From Deltaproteobacteria bacterium (GTDB lineage: Bacteria; Myxococcota_A; Polyangia; Polyangiales; Polyangiaceae): a stretch of 64,000 nucleotides of DNA. Shown here piece after piece: positions 1 through 7,882 of this stretch. Location: the NCBI GenBank assembly GCA_016218915.1, contig JACRCQ010000079.1:119608-183607 (forward strand). The letters run 5' to 3'. Every line of letters starts with the position of its first letter. Within the stretch, counting starts at the first letter, position 1. Both the position numbers and the translations under genes were made by a program. The notes beneath the pieces are model-generated. The model saw only the letters and a program-made list of their open reading frames with translations, searched no databases and was not told the origin of the DNA.

Positions 1-899
1 AGGCGACGCAGGCCGGACACGAGCCGCTCGAGCCGCTCGACTTCTTCGCATCCGATCTCGATCTCCTCGGCATCCAGGCTTCCGCAGGCGGAGCCTCGGC
101 GAAAGACCGACCGGAAGTAGTTGATGGGATACCGTATCTCGTGGGCGATCTCGGACGCGATCGTCTCGAGCAGAGCCGCGCGTTGCGCGCGCCAGGCCTC
201 GGAGTGCTCCACGGAGCGTTGTGCGAACTCCTCGCAGCTACGGGCGAGCGCGAGCGACAACGCGATCACGTCGGCCGCAGCACACAGCTGGTTCCGATCC
301 GATTCCGTCAGCGCCGGCGAGCCTGCGTCGCGCTCCACTACCAGCCAGGCCAACCGGCAATCGCCGCGCCTGATCTCCACCACAGCCCTGCGCTCGTGCT
401 CCCGCGCGCCTCCGGGGACCTCATACGAATCGCGATGATTGTCCGGGGCTCCGAGCACAAAGAGCGAGGCTCTCTGGCAAGGCAACGTGCGGGCCACGCA
501 GCGCTCGACTGCCTCGCGAATCTCCTGCTTCGTTGAGAGCGGCGCCAGGGCGTGCGCCAGCGGATCGAGCATGGACGCTGCGGGCTCGGCATTCGAATGG
601 CGATCGAACAGCGCAAGCGCCACAGGCCCGATGATGCATGCGAAGAATCCGCCGACGGCGGCTGCTGCGACGCTGGCGCGAAGGGGCTCGCCGAGCGAGG
701 ACGTCAGCGCGCCGCCAGCGAGCACGGCTGCGCAGAAGCTGGCCGCCAAAACGAGGAATCGAGTGACCTTGCGGCGCGTGATCGCAGGCTTGGCGAGCCC
801 GGAAACGGATTGCTGTGAATCCGTCCCTGCAGCGGACCGGTTCACTGCGCCCCACGGGGGGACCGAAAGGATACGTGGTATTCGGTCCGATGCCTGCAT
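1..899 (-). CDS. membrane sensor histidine kinase (3' end outside window)
   Basis: The reading frame is open from an ATG at 899 to the left edge, so the C-terminal ATPase domain lies outside the window. The protein has about 40 polar residues, then two hydrophobic segments (about residues 46-66 and 75-98) that should anchor it in the inner membrane. A GAF-like region follows (about 120-220). A DHp helix then carries the phosphoacceptor His in the H-box IAHEIRYP, with the His at residue 253. It probably autophosphorylates and passes phosphate to a response regulator; the NtrC-type regulator at 4136 is a possible partner, but that is inference. I see no clear ribosome binding site, so the start could be slightly further downstream. 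Confidence 0.8.
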   Translation of the reverse strand, partial: MQASDRIPRILSVPPWGAVNRSAAGTDSQQSVSGLAKPAITRRKVTRFLVLAASFCAAVLAGGALTSSLGEPLRASVAAAAVGGFFACIIGPVALALFDRHSNAEPAASMLDPLAHALAPLSTKQEIREAVERCVARTLPCQRASLFVLGAPDNHRDSYEVPGGAREHERRAVVEIRRGDCRLAWLVVERDAGSPALTESDRNQLCAAADVIALSLALARSCEEFAQRSVEHSEAWRAQRAALLETIASEIAHEIRYPINYFRSVFRRGSACGSLDAEEIEIGCEEVERLERLVSGLRR

Positions 900-1324
900 T
901 GTCTCACGCTCGAGCCACGATGGCTTAGGACACCACGCGCGCATGATTGCGACGCGCGCGCGTCTGGTCTCCGAAGCTTCCCGTCCTGGCTCGTATTGAC
1001 GGTACCGCGATGGGCAGCGACGGGTCAACAAGAACGAGCACGAAATGCGCGAGTCGCGAGAATGGATCGCTTCAATATCAACACGCGTTATTCTCACGCG
1101 CCTTGAGATCCCGGGCAAAACAAGCCCAATGCGGTTTGTGTTTCCCCCTGGAAACAATCGCTTTGGAGCTTCGTTCCGACTCCTGATCGCGTGCCCGGAT
1201 TCGACCATGCGGCGCCCGCGGGTGACCACCTCGCGCGGTCCCAACGTGTGAATCCTTGCGTATTCGCAGCGGGCAAGCTCCGGCACGGTCCGTGCCTTGT
1301 GCGAGACGTGTCGAAGGAGCTTCC
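900..1324. other. intergenic region without a recognised gene
   Basis: These 425 bases separate the divergent kinase and DUF1016-N-like genes and should hold both promoters. I see no convincing coding frame. Short TTGAC/GTCAA words occur around 995-1030, but no well-spaced -35/-10 pair that I would defend. The only clear signal is the AAGGAG ribosome binding site at about 1314-1319 for the gene that follows. Confidence 0.5.
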
Positions 1325-2065
1325 ATGAGCATGCATGCCGTTCTGCCAGAGGGTGTGGTCCCGATACCCTCGGCATTGCCCATTCGGGGCAAGCCCGGGC
1401 TGATTCCGTGTCAGGTCCGCGAAGCGGACGACGACGGGGAGATCGAGGACGTCGTTCGGGAGCTGTGCGCGATCCATCGCGCGCGGTCGCTCAGCTTGTC
1501 GTTGGACGTGGGAGCCATTGTGGTGGAGCGGCTTTTCGGGGGCGATGTGGAGGAAATCCGCCGCCGAGGCAGAAAAGACAAGTCTCTGCGAAAGCTGGCC
1601 TCGCACCCCAGACTTCCGTTCAGTGCAGCAACGCTCTGGCGGGCCATTGCGATCTACGAAATGGTTCGACGGTTTCCGGGCCTCGTGAAGTCCAGGACCC
1701 TGGGTGTGTCTCACCTTCGCTCGGTCATCGGCCTTCCCCCTTCTGCGCAGGAGCGCCTCCTGCGCGCCGCCGAAGTCGAAAAGTGGGATACCGAGCGACT
1801 CGAGAAAGCCGCCGCTGCGCTGCGCAGCTCCATGCCGAAGAATGCCGGGGGACGCCCCCCGTTGCCGTCCGTGCTCAAGACCGCTGCTTCGGTCCGCCGG
1901 ATCGTCGACGCCGCTCCGGTTTCCATGGCCGCGTCCAGGCGTCCTCTCGATGCCCGGCAACGCGACGAGCTGCGCGCAGCCATCGAGCTGTTGCGGAATT
2001 GGTGCGACGAAGTGGAACGGAACCTGATCGCGACCGATCCGCTTCCCGCCGCGGTCAACCAGTGA
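1325..2065 (+). CDS. DUF1016-N-like putative DNA-binding protein
   Basis: This is a 246-residue soluble protein. The ATG at 1325 is chosen because AAGGAG lies six bases upstream; the frame opens earlier (1256) but without a ribosome site. The central part (about residues 90-175) has the pattern of the winged-helix N-terminal domain of DUF1016/YhcG proteins: an aromatic-rich helix with AIYEMVRRFP, a LGVSHLRSVIGLP segment, and a helix in which the residue before 'W' aligns with the EA..W part of the family. No nuclease domain follows, so it is a stand-alone module. The C-terminal 30 residues are helical and acidic. Its stop overlaps by 11 bases the convergent gene at 2055. Family placement is tentative; it may be a regulator. 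Confidence 0.55.
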   Translation: MSMHAVLPEGVVPIPSALPIRGKPGLIPCQVREADDDGEIEDVVRELCAIHRARSLSLSLDVGAIVVERLFGGDVEEIRRRGRKDKSLRKLASHPRLPFSAATLWRAIAIYEMVRRFPGLVKSRTLGVSHLRSVIGLPPSAQERLLRAAEVEKWDTERLEKAAAALRSSMPKNAGGRPPLPSVLKTAASVRRIVDAAPVSMAASRRPLDARQRDELRAAIELLRNWCDEVERNLIATDPLPAAVNQ

Positions 2066-3065
2066 GACGGCGGTAGGCTTCTGCAACGAACGCGGACGGC
2101 TGCTCGATCTTGTCCTCGAGCCCGAGGACTCGCAGCTGGTAGGCGAGCGAGTGACGCGAAATCCCGAGGCGTGCCGCAACTTCCTGCTTTCCGTGGCAAC
2201 GTCGAAGCGCCTCCTGCACCACGCCACGGGCCACATCCCGAGTCACGTCGTGCAGACTCTGACCGTTCGGGAACTTCACGACCATGTTCCAGTCATCGGA
2301 CTGGAAGTCGAGCCCGAGGTCGCGAGTACAGATTTGCCCGCCTGTGTGGTTCATGACTGCCCGCTCAAGCACGTTGCGCAATGCCCGGATGTTGCCCGGC
2401 CAAGAGCTGGACTTGAGAGCTGCCATGGCGCCGGCGTCGATCAGCGCTGGACATTCCACGTCCAGCTCGAGGGACAGCTCGGCGACAAGCTCTCCAACCA
2501 GGAGCTCGAGGTCTTCGAGACGGTCCCTCAGGGGCGGAAGGCGAATCATGCTCGATGAAAGCGTGTCGCGCAGGGCCTCCAGCACCTCGCCTTCGCAGTC
2601 TTCCGCAAGAATGTCGCGACGGCTCGACATGATGATCCGCGTGTCCGGGCATGTGGATGTCTTCCTGCTCGAACGAGCGAAGGCCACGCTGTCCAGGTGC
2701 AGCAACAGCCTGCGTTGAAGAACGAGATCGAGCCGCGGGAATTCGGCAACGAGCAATGTGCCCTTGTCGGCCTGCTCCAGCAACCCGCGCCTGCGCCTGC
2801 CAGGGATTGCGCTGGCCGTTTCATCGCCGAACAGCACCGCTTCCGCGCGCTTCGGCTGCGTACCAGCACAATCGAATACGAAGAATGGCTCGTCTCCCCG
2901 CCATGACCGTTCATGGATCCAACGCGCCAGATGCTCCTTTCCCGTGCCTGTCTCACCCAACAGGAGCACCGGCCCGTCGTGCTGCGCTGCGCTGCGGGCC
3001 ATTGCCATGACCTCGCGCATCGTCGCTGCCCGGTATTCGTTCTCGTCGCGTTGGTTGAATCTCAC
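2055..3065 (-). CDS. degenerate AAA+ enhancer-binding-type regulator with Fis-type HTH
   Basis: A GTG at 3065 with GGGAGGG just upstream is the best start; a longer frame reaches 3167 without a ribosome site. The protein resembles the central and C-terminal domains of NtrC-type activators. It keeps Walker A (GETGTGKE), the sensor II segment (WPGNIRALRN) and a C-terminal helix-turn-helix (EVAARLGISRHSLAYQ). However, the GAFTGA loop that touches sigma-54 is absent, Walker B reads LLVAE with Ala in place of the conserved Asp, and the arginine-finger segment is not recognisable. It therefore probably cannot act as a normal sigma-54 activator and may be a DNA-binding modulator or ATP-binding switch. 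It lies 43 bases behind the ATPase gene at 3109, so the two probably share a transcript. Confidence 0.8.
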   Translation of the reverse strand: MRFNQRDENEYRAATMREVMAMARSAAQHDGPVLLLGETGTGKEHLARWIHERSWRGDEPFFVFDCAGTQPKRAEAVLFGDETASAIPGRRRRGLLEQADKGTLLVAEFPRLDLVLQRRLLLHLDSVAFARSSRKTSTCPDTRIIMSSRRDILAEDCEGEVLEALRDTLSSSMIRLPPLRDRLEDLELLVGELVAELSLELDVECPALIDAGAMAALKSSSWPGNIRALRNVLERAVMNHTGGQICTRDLGLDFQSDDWNMVVKFPNGQSLHDVTRDVARGVVQEALRRCHGKQEVAARLGISRHSLAYQLRVLGLEDKIEQPSAFVAEAYRRLTG

Positions 3066-3108
3066 CCGAGCCCTCCCTTGCGTTGAACACCAACGCCTAG
3101 TCCCTCGA

Positions 3109-3885
3109 TCATCCCGCCAACGCCCACCGGTTCTGTCGACGGTGGAAGTAGCTCGCATTGGAGGCACGGAACAGGGTGCAATCCTGGCACCGCGCCGGCC
3201 ACCGCCCTGTCTCGACGCCGAGCCCCTTGGCTGAGATCACCCAGCAGCAGTATCCGGTTCCGGATTCCCGAACCACACAGGCGTCGCAGCCGGCAGCGCA
3301 AGGCAAACCGCGGTTCTCCCAGCATGGGGTCGCGTTGTACGACGGCAAATCGATCTCGAACGTCGCACCCTCCCTGCCGCCACGGACCAGCCTCAACACC
3401 CCGCCGTGCACCTCGATGACATCGCGGGCCACTGGCAACCCCAATCCAGGGGCAGGCGATCGGGTGGTGAAGAACGGCTTGAAGATCGAATCCTCATGCT
3501 CCACAGGTACCCCCGGCCCGCTGTCGTGCACCTGCACCGAGGCGATTCGTCCCGGGTAGTCCGGGAAGGAGCGCTGCTGCTCGTCCTTTGCCAGCACTCC
3601 CCATTGCACGGTGACCTGTCCACCAGGCCCGGCCGCGGTCAGCGCGTTGACAATCAGATTCTCAAGGGCCTTGCGAAGCCAGACAGGATCCACCACCACC
3701 GGGCAGTCACTGTCGGCTTGCACCACCCACTCCACACCGCGCTCCACAGCGAGAGCTTCAAACTCGGCAATCGCCTCCCGCATCGCTTGGGTGAGGGGCA
3801 TCGGCCTGGGCGCGATCGGTGCCACCCTGGATGCGGCGAGGAGATCCGCCACCAAATCCGACGAGCTAGTTCGAACAGAAGCCAT
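3109..3885 (-). CDS. histidine-kinase ATPase domain with cysteine-rich C-terminal module, no H-box
   Basis: The 258 residues begin inside what would be the second DHp helix (LVADLLAASRV) and run into a complete HATPase_c domain with the N-box (ENLIVNAL), G1-type DSGPGVP, F-box (FKPFFTTR) and a GLGLPVARD G2 box. The phosphoacceptor His helix is missing, and the upstream 250 bases contain no other-frame remnant of it. After residue 180 comes a Cys-rich tail with the two-CW pattern: CW, then CAAGCDAC, then CCW, then CQDC. This pattern occurs in sensors and can bind metal or respond to redox. It may act as an ATPase partner that needs another protein's DHp helix, or as an anti-kinase. The ATG at 3885 is the only usable start. 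Confidence 0.78.
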   Translation of the reverse strand: MASVRTSSSDLVADLLAASRVAPIAPRPMPLTQAMREAIAEFEALAVERGVEWVVQADSDCPVVVDPVWLRKALENLIVNALTAAGPGGQVTVQWGVLAKDEQQRSFPDYPGRIASVQVHDSGPGVPVEHEDSIFKPFFTTRSPAPGLGLPVARDVIEVHGGVLRLVRGGREGATFEIDLPSYNATPCWENRGLPCAAGCDACVVRESGTGYCCWVISAKGLGVETGRWPARCQDCTLFRASNASYFHRRQNRWALAG

Positions 3886-4135
3886 GCGGATATTCAGGCA
3901 AGCACGTGCCGCGCCATCGATAGGTTTCCGAAGAAGCAGCGGCGAAACTCTCGTGTTTCAACTACAAAACCGCAACCGGCTGAACCGCTCGCACCTCCCC
4001 TGCCTGCGATTCCAAGGCAGGGTTCCGGATGCGTCAAAAAGAATCCTGCTACATACGCCCGACTGTCGATTGTAGGCAGCGTATGAAGAACTCAGGCACC
4101 CCCGTCGGGACGCTGCATTCAAGCTCGCGAGCGCC

Positions 4136-5551
4136 TCAGCGACCGTCCGAAGCCTTGATCCCCCGCAACCGCATCAGCGTCTGGAAGTTGGTGCGTTGCA
4201 TGCCCACATCGCGAGCTGCTGCGCTCACGTTGCCACCGTTGCGCCTGAGCGCGTCAAGCACGAACCGCGTCTCGAGCTCGCGCACCGCGTCATCCTTGAT
4301 CCGCTTCCGCGCAAGCAGAAGCTCGGCATTCGTCCGGGGGGCCTCGTTGGCCTCCCGTGACCCGCGGGCTGGATGCAGGTCCGGCAGATGCACCAGCTCG
4401 ATCACGCTCCCTTCGCAGCGGATGGTCGCGCTTTCGATCGAGTTTTCGAGCTGTCGCACGTTTCCGGGCCAGTCGTGTTCCACGAGCGCGTCCATGGCCT
4501 GGCTGGAGATGGCTTCGACCGACTTTCCGGTGCGCACGCACGCGCGCTGCAGCAGGGCGCGAGAGATGCTGGGGATGTCCTCGCGACGTTCCCGCAGGGG
4601 CGGGATCGCGATTGGAAAGACGTGCAGTCGGTAGAATAGGTCCTCGCGGAACTGTCCGGAGCCGACCATGCGGCCGAGGTCGCGGTTGGTGGCAAATACC
4701 AGGCGCACGTCGACCTTCCGAACCTCCGTGGAGCCCACCGGGATGTACTCTCGCTCCTGGAAGAATCGAAGCAGCTTGGCCTGGACATCCATGCTCACGT
4801 TGCAGATCTCGTCGAAGAACAGGGTTCCTGCATCGACGACTTCGACGAGGCCTCGCTTGCCGGTATTGGCGCCGGTGAACGCGCCGCGGACGTAGCCGAA
4901 CAGCTCGCTCTCCACGAGGCTGTCGGACAGCGTGCAGCAGTCCACGCTCAGGAACCGCTCGTCTGCGCGTCGGCTCGCAGCGTGCAACGCCCGCGCGGCC
5001 AGCTCCTTGCCTGTTCCGGTCTCCCCGATGATCAGCACGGTCGTGGAGGCCGGCCCTGCATCGCGGATCAGCTGGCGGACGTGTCGCATCTGCGGGCTGT
5101 CGCCGACGATCCGGGCGAGCGCGGTGGCAGCGGCGGTGTTGGACGTCGAATCATCGGAGGTGTTGGCCCTACGCCGAAGCTCGACCGCGCCAGCGACGGC
5201 TGCGCGCAGCTCCTTGGGCTCGAACGGCTTGTTGACGTAGTCGTAGGCACCGAGCCGCATGGCCTCGACGGCAGACGAGATGGTGCCGTAGCCGGTCATC
5301 AAGATGGTCACCGCCTGCGGATGGCGCGTGCGGACCGCACGCAGCAGCGACAAGCCGTCCATGCCTGGCATCCGAAGGTCCGTCACCAGCACGTCGAAAG
5401 GCTCGGAATCGAGCATCCGAAGCGCTTCTTCTCCGCTGCTCGCGACGCCGACCTCGTAGGTCTTCTCGGAGATGAGCGTCCGCTCGCACATCCGGCAGAC
5501 TGCCGGCTCGTCGTCCACGATCAGTACCCGCGCTTGCCCTTCCACACCCAT
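4136..5551 (-). CDS. NtrC-family sigma-54 response regulator
   Basis: This is a full-length (471-residue) response regulator. The receiver domain is at residues 8-120 with the acidic pair in VDDEP, phosphoacceptor Asp58 (VTDLRMPG) and the conserved Lys in YVNKPFEP. The AAA+ domain (about 145-385) has Walker A GETGTGKE, an intact GAFTGA loop, Walker B TLFFDE, the FREDLFYRL arginine-finger segment and WPGNVRQLEN. A Fis-type helix-turn-helix ends the protein (VSAAARDVGMQRTNFQ). It should activate sigma-54 RNA polymerase when phosphorylated by a histidine kinase. Its ATG is 165 bases from the divergent PAS-type activator at 5716, so the two may share a control region. Candidate partners are the kinase at 1-899 and the ATPase-domain protein at 3109. 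Confidence 0.93.
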   Translation of the reverse strand: MGVEGQARVLIVDDEPAVCRMCERTLISEKTYEVGVASSGEEALRMLDSEPFDVLVTDLRMPGMDGLSLLRAVRTRHPQAVTILMTGYGTISSAVEAMRLGAYDYVNKPFEPKELRAAVAGAVELRRRANTSDDSTSNTAAATALARIVGDSPQMRHVRQLIRDAGPASTTVLIIGETGTGKELAARALHAASRRADERFLSVDCCTLSDSLVESELFGYVRGAFTGANTGKRGLVEVVDAGTLFFDEICNVSMDVQAKLLRFFQEREYIPVGSTEVRKVDVRLVFATNRDLGRMVGSGQFREDLFYRLHVFPIAIPPLRERREDIPSISRALLQRACVRTGKSVEAISSQAMDALVEHDWPGNVRQLENSIESATIRCEGSVIELVHLPDLHPARGSREANEAPRTNAELLLARKRIKDDAVRELETRFVLDALRRNGGNVSAAARDVGMQRTNFQTLMRLRGIKASDGR

Positions 5552-5715
5552 CGTTGCGCGACTCCGGAGGCTCGTTGCCTTTCACACGAAACAGTTGCCG
5601 ATCGCGGGTTTCCCGCCTGAAGAATCGTAGGGCATCGTATCTCGCGGCGCTGAGCCCTGGAAGTCGGAAACGCGGCGCTTGGCTCCTGTCTCCGGTCCCA
5701 TGCTATCGTGCGCCC

Positions 5716-7116
5716 GTGGCCAGGTCCCGAACCCTGCGCAGCCCTGCGTCCCATCGTGAGAGCGTCGCTCATCCCGAGCTGTATCCGATCATCTTCGACA
5801 GCATCCACGAAGGCGTATTCACGGTCGATTCGGAGTTCCGGATCACCTCGTTCAACAGGGCTGCGGAGCGCATCACCGGCACGCGCCGCAGCGCAGCAAT
5901 CGGACGCAAGTGCTACGAAGTATTCCGCGCGAACATCTGCCAGTCGGAGTGCGCGCTCAAGCGCTCGCTTCGCACCGGCCAGCCTGTGCGCGCCGCGCGC
6001 ATCGACATTCTGGACGCGGCCAAGCGCACGGTCCCGATCGAGGTGTCCACAGCGGTGCTTCGCGATCGAGGCAAGCTCATGGGCGGCGTGGAGATCTTCA
6101 GGGACATCTCCCAGGAAGAGGCGCTCCGTCACGAGCTTCGCAACCAGCACGCGTTCGGCGACATCATCGGTGCGAGCCCGCCGATGCAGGAGGTATTCCG
6201 GACCCTGCCCGACATCGCGGCGTCGGATGCTCCCGTTCTCGTGGAAGGGCCCAGCGGCACGGGAAAAGAGCTGGTGGCGCGAGCCCTGCACAACCTCAGC
6301 CGTCGCAAGGAGCGCCCCTTCGTTCAGGTCAACTGCGGAGCGCTTCCCGACACGCTGCTGGAGTCGGAGCTCTTCGGGTACGCCAAGGGCGCGTTCACCG
6401 ATGCGAAGAAGGACAAGCCGGGACGGTTCTTGATCGCTGACAAGGGCACGCTGCTTCTCGACGAGGTCGGCGACATCTCGCCAGCGTTTCAGGTCAAGCT
6501 GCTGCGCGTGCTTCAGGAAGGCGAGTTCACGCCCCTCGGCGGTACCCGATCCGTGCGCGTCGACGTCCGCCTGATCACCGCCACCAATCGCGATCTGGCA
6601 GAGATGGTCCGGCGCGGCACCTTCCGGGAAGACCTGTATTACCGGATCCGCGTGGTTCCGATCTCGCTTCCGCCGCTGCGTGAGCGACGCTCCGACATCC
6701 CGCTGCTGGTCGATCACTTCGTACGCAAGCTCGCAGCAAAGACCGGCAAGCCGATTCGCGAGGTCAGCGCAGCAGCCATGGATGTCCTGTGCAGCCACGA
6801 CTTCCCTGGCAACGTACGCGAGCTCGACAACGTGCTGCAGCGAGCGTTCGTGCTCTGCCATGGAACGCGCATCGAAGCCATGCACCTGCCAGGCGAGTGG
6901 GCGACACCACCCAAGGCGTCCGCGGGCAAGGGCGCTGCGCGCAAGGCGCGCCCGTCCAGCCGCGACGACGCCGACGTGGATTCGGGATCAGGCGAGGCCG
7001 TGCTTCGCGCAGAGCTTGAGAGGCATCGCTGGGATCGGGGCGAGACAGCAGCGGCGCTGGGGATTGGGCGAACGACGCTATGGCGCCGGATGAAGCGTCT
7101 CGGGATCCCCGGGTAG
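5716..7116 (+). CDS. PAS-domain sigma-54-dependent transcriptional activator with Cys motif
   Basis: The start is taken as GTG 5716, just before the PAS domain; the open frame extends to 5554 but that part is Arg/Ser-rich and non-conserved in look. The PAS domain (about residues 20-135) contains a CYEVFRANICQSEC segment, a three-cysteine arrangement seen in many PAS-type activators of Deltaproteobacteria and Clostridia and plausibly a redox or Fe-S sensor. The AAA+ domain follows with Walker A GPSGTGKE, loop GAFTDA in place of GAFTGA, Walker B TLLLDE, FREDLYYRI and FPGNVRELDN. The C-terminus has a Fis-type HTH (TAAALGIGRTTLWRR). It overlaps the convergent NifX-like gene at its 3' end by 39 bases. 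The sigma-54 promoter at 7667 is a natural target. Confidence 0.9.
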   Translation: MARSRTLRSPASHRESVAHPELYPIIFDSIHEGVFTVDSEFRITSFNRAAERITGTRRSAAIGRKCYEVFRANICQSECALKRSLRTGQPVRAARIDILDAAKRTVPIEVSTAVLRDRGKLMGGVEIFRDISQEEALRHELRNQHAFGDIIGASPPMQEVFRTLPDIAASDAPVLVEGPSGTGKELVARALHNLSRRKERPFVQVNCGALPDTLLESELFGYAKGAFTDAKKDKPGRFLIADKGTLLLDEVGDISPAFQVKLLRVLQEGEFTPLGGTRSVRVDVRLITATNRDLAEMVRRGTFREDLYYRIRVVPISLPPLRERRSDIPLLVDHFVRKLAAKTGKPIREVSAAAMDVLCSHDFPGNVRELDNVLQRAFVLCHGTRIEAMHLPGEWATPPKASAGKGAARKARPSSRDDADVDSGSGEAVLRAELERHRWDRGETAAALGIGRTTLWRRMKRLGIPG

Positions 7117-7455
7117 CGGTTGGGAGCTGAGCAGGAAGGACTGGACGGCCCGGCGGACGTTGCCCCCATGGCTGGTCGCCGCGCGGATTCCAGCGCGTCG
7201 GAGCGCGCGGACCAGAGCCGGGGAGATGCTGTCTGCCAGCACGATGTCAGCGCCGAACTCGTCGGCGAGCGCGCGCATGGCCGGTACATCCGCAAATGGC
7301 TCGGGATTGCGGATCACCCCGTAGGCGGCTATCTCGTTCTGGTAGAGCGTTACCAGGGTGAAGAACCGGGAGCTTGCGGGCTCGCGGCTGACCACGCTGT
7401 CGAGCCCCGCAGCGTCGTCACATGCAACCAGAAGCGTCCTGATTTCGTCGTTCAC
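7078..7455 (-). CDS. NifX/NifB-type (COG1433-like) dinitrogenase cofactor-domain protein
   Basis: About 125 residues with the RNase-H-like fold pattern of the dinitrogenase FeMo-cofactor family: a leading beta strand (RTLLVACDD), a strand carrying FFTLVTLYQNE, and the segment FGADIVLADSISPALVRALRRAGI followed by a small-residue turn. The GTG at 7455 is preferred because AAAGG lies seven bases upstream; the frame also opens at a TTG at 7479. Members bind small metal clusters, either nitrogenase cofactor precursors or the Mo-Cu cluster of orange proteins. No nif genes are present here, so a redox or metal-cluster role is more likely than nitrogen fixation. A sigma-54 promoter and activator site lie upstream, matching the sigma-54 regulators beside it. 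Confidence 0.75.
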   Translation of the reverse strand: MNDEIRTLLVACDDAAGLDSVVSREPASSRFFTLVTLYQNEIAAYGVIRNPEPFADVPAMRALADEFGADIVLADSISPALVRALRRAGIRAATSHGGNVRRAVQSFLLSSQPLPGDPETLHPAP

Positions 7456-7666
7456 AGCAGAGCCTTTCGCGGTGTGCAACGAGGAGCGAGCCCTGCACCG
7501 CGGGTGGAACGATGTGTTTCACGTGTTCCAGTGCGATGTTCCAGGCATCCGTGGCGTTGCGCAGCGGCCGGACTCCCCACCACGGCATAGTCCCTGGGAT
7601 GGAGCCCACAGGTCCGGTTGTCGAGGGGGGTGACGGCGATTGGATTCTGCAAGGTGCAGGGCGATC

Positions 7667-7682
7667 AGCAATAAGCACGCCA
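7667..7682 (-). promoter_or_regulatory. sigma-54 (-24/-12) promoter for the NifX-like gene
   Basis: Read on the minus strand the sequence is TGGCGTGCTTATTGCT. It has the invariant GG and GC with the required ten-base gap and a full TTGCT -12 element; only two bases of TGGCACG differ. It points at the NifX-like gene, about 210 bases upstream of its GTG. The 7456-7882 intergenic stretch otherwise holds only the inverted repeat at 7747 and the leader of the gene at 7883. Confidence 0.72.
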
Positions 7683-7746
7683 ACCCGGAAATGCGCTGCG
7701 CGCTCGCACTTTCCTCAGAGCCGGCGTTTCGCTCGCGGGTGCCGCG

Positions 7747-7763
7747 TGAGACAAATGGTTTCA
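7747..7763. promoter_or_regulatory. candidate upstream activator site (inverted repeat)
   Basis: TGAGAC, a five-base spacer, then GTTTCA form a 6-5-6 inverted repeat with one mismatch. It sits about 65-80 bases upstream of the -24 element at 7682, the range in which sigma-54 activators bind as dimers before looping to the promoter. The link to the regulators at 4136 or 5716 is inference. Confidence 0.45.
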
Positions 7764-7882
7764 ACTGTCCAGCGACGCCCTGCGCGCAGGCAAGGTAGGC
7801 CACGAAACGCGCCCCCGGGATCTGCTACGATGCCACGAGGTTCGCCCAAGTCAGCCCCGTCCCGTGACGCGATCGGAGAACG

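Noticed and set aside
1094..2236. 380-residue minus-strand frame over the DUF1016-N-like gene
   Set aside because: Arg/Ser/Pro-rich with no domain; opposite strand has a ribosome site and a fold pattern.
5521..6885. 454-residue open frame opposite the PAS-type activator
   Set aside because: It is a GC-driven shadow; the plus-strand frame has all sigma-54 activator motifs, this one has none.
7078..7455. Nitrogenase-linked function for the NifX-like protein
   Set aside because: No nif genes are present and the neighbours are regulators; only the fold is supported.
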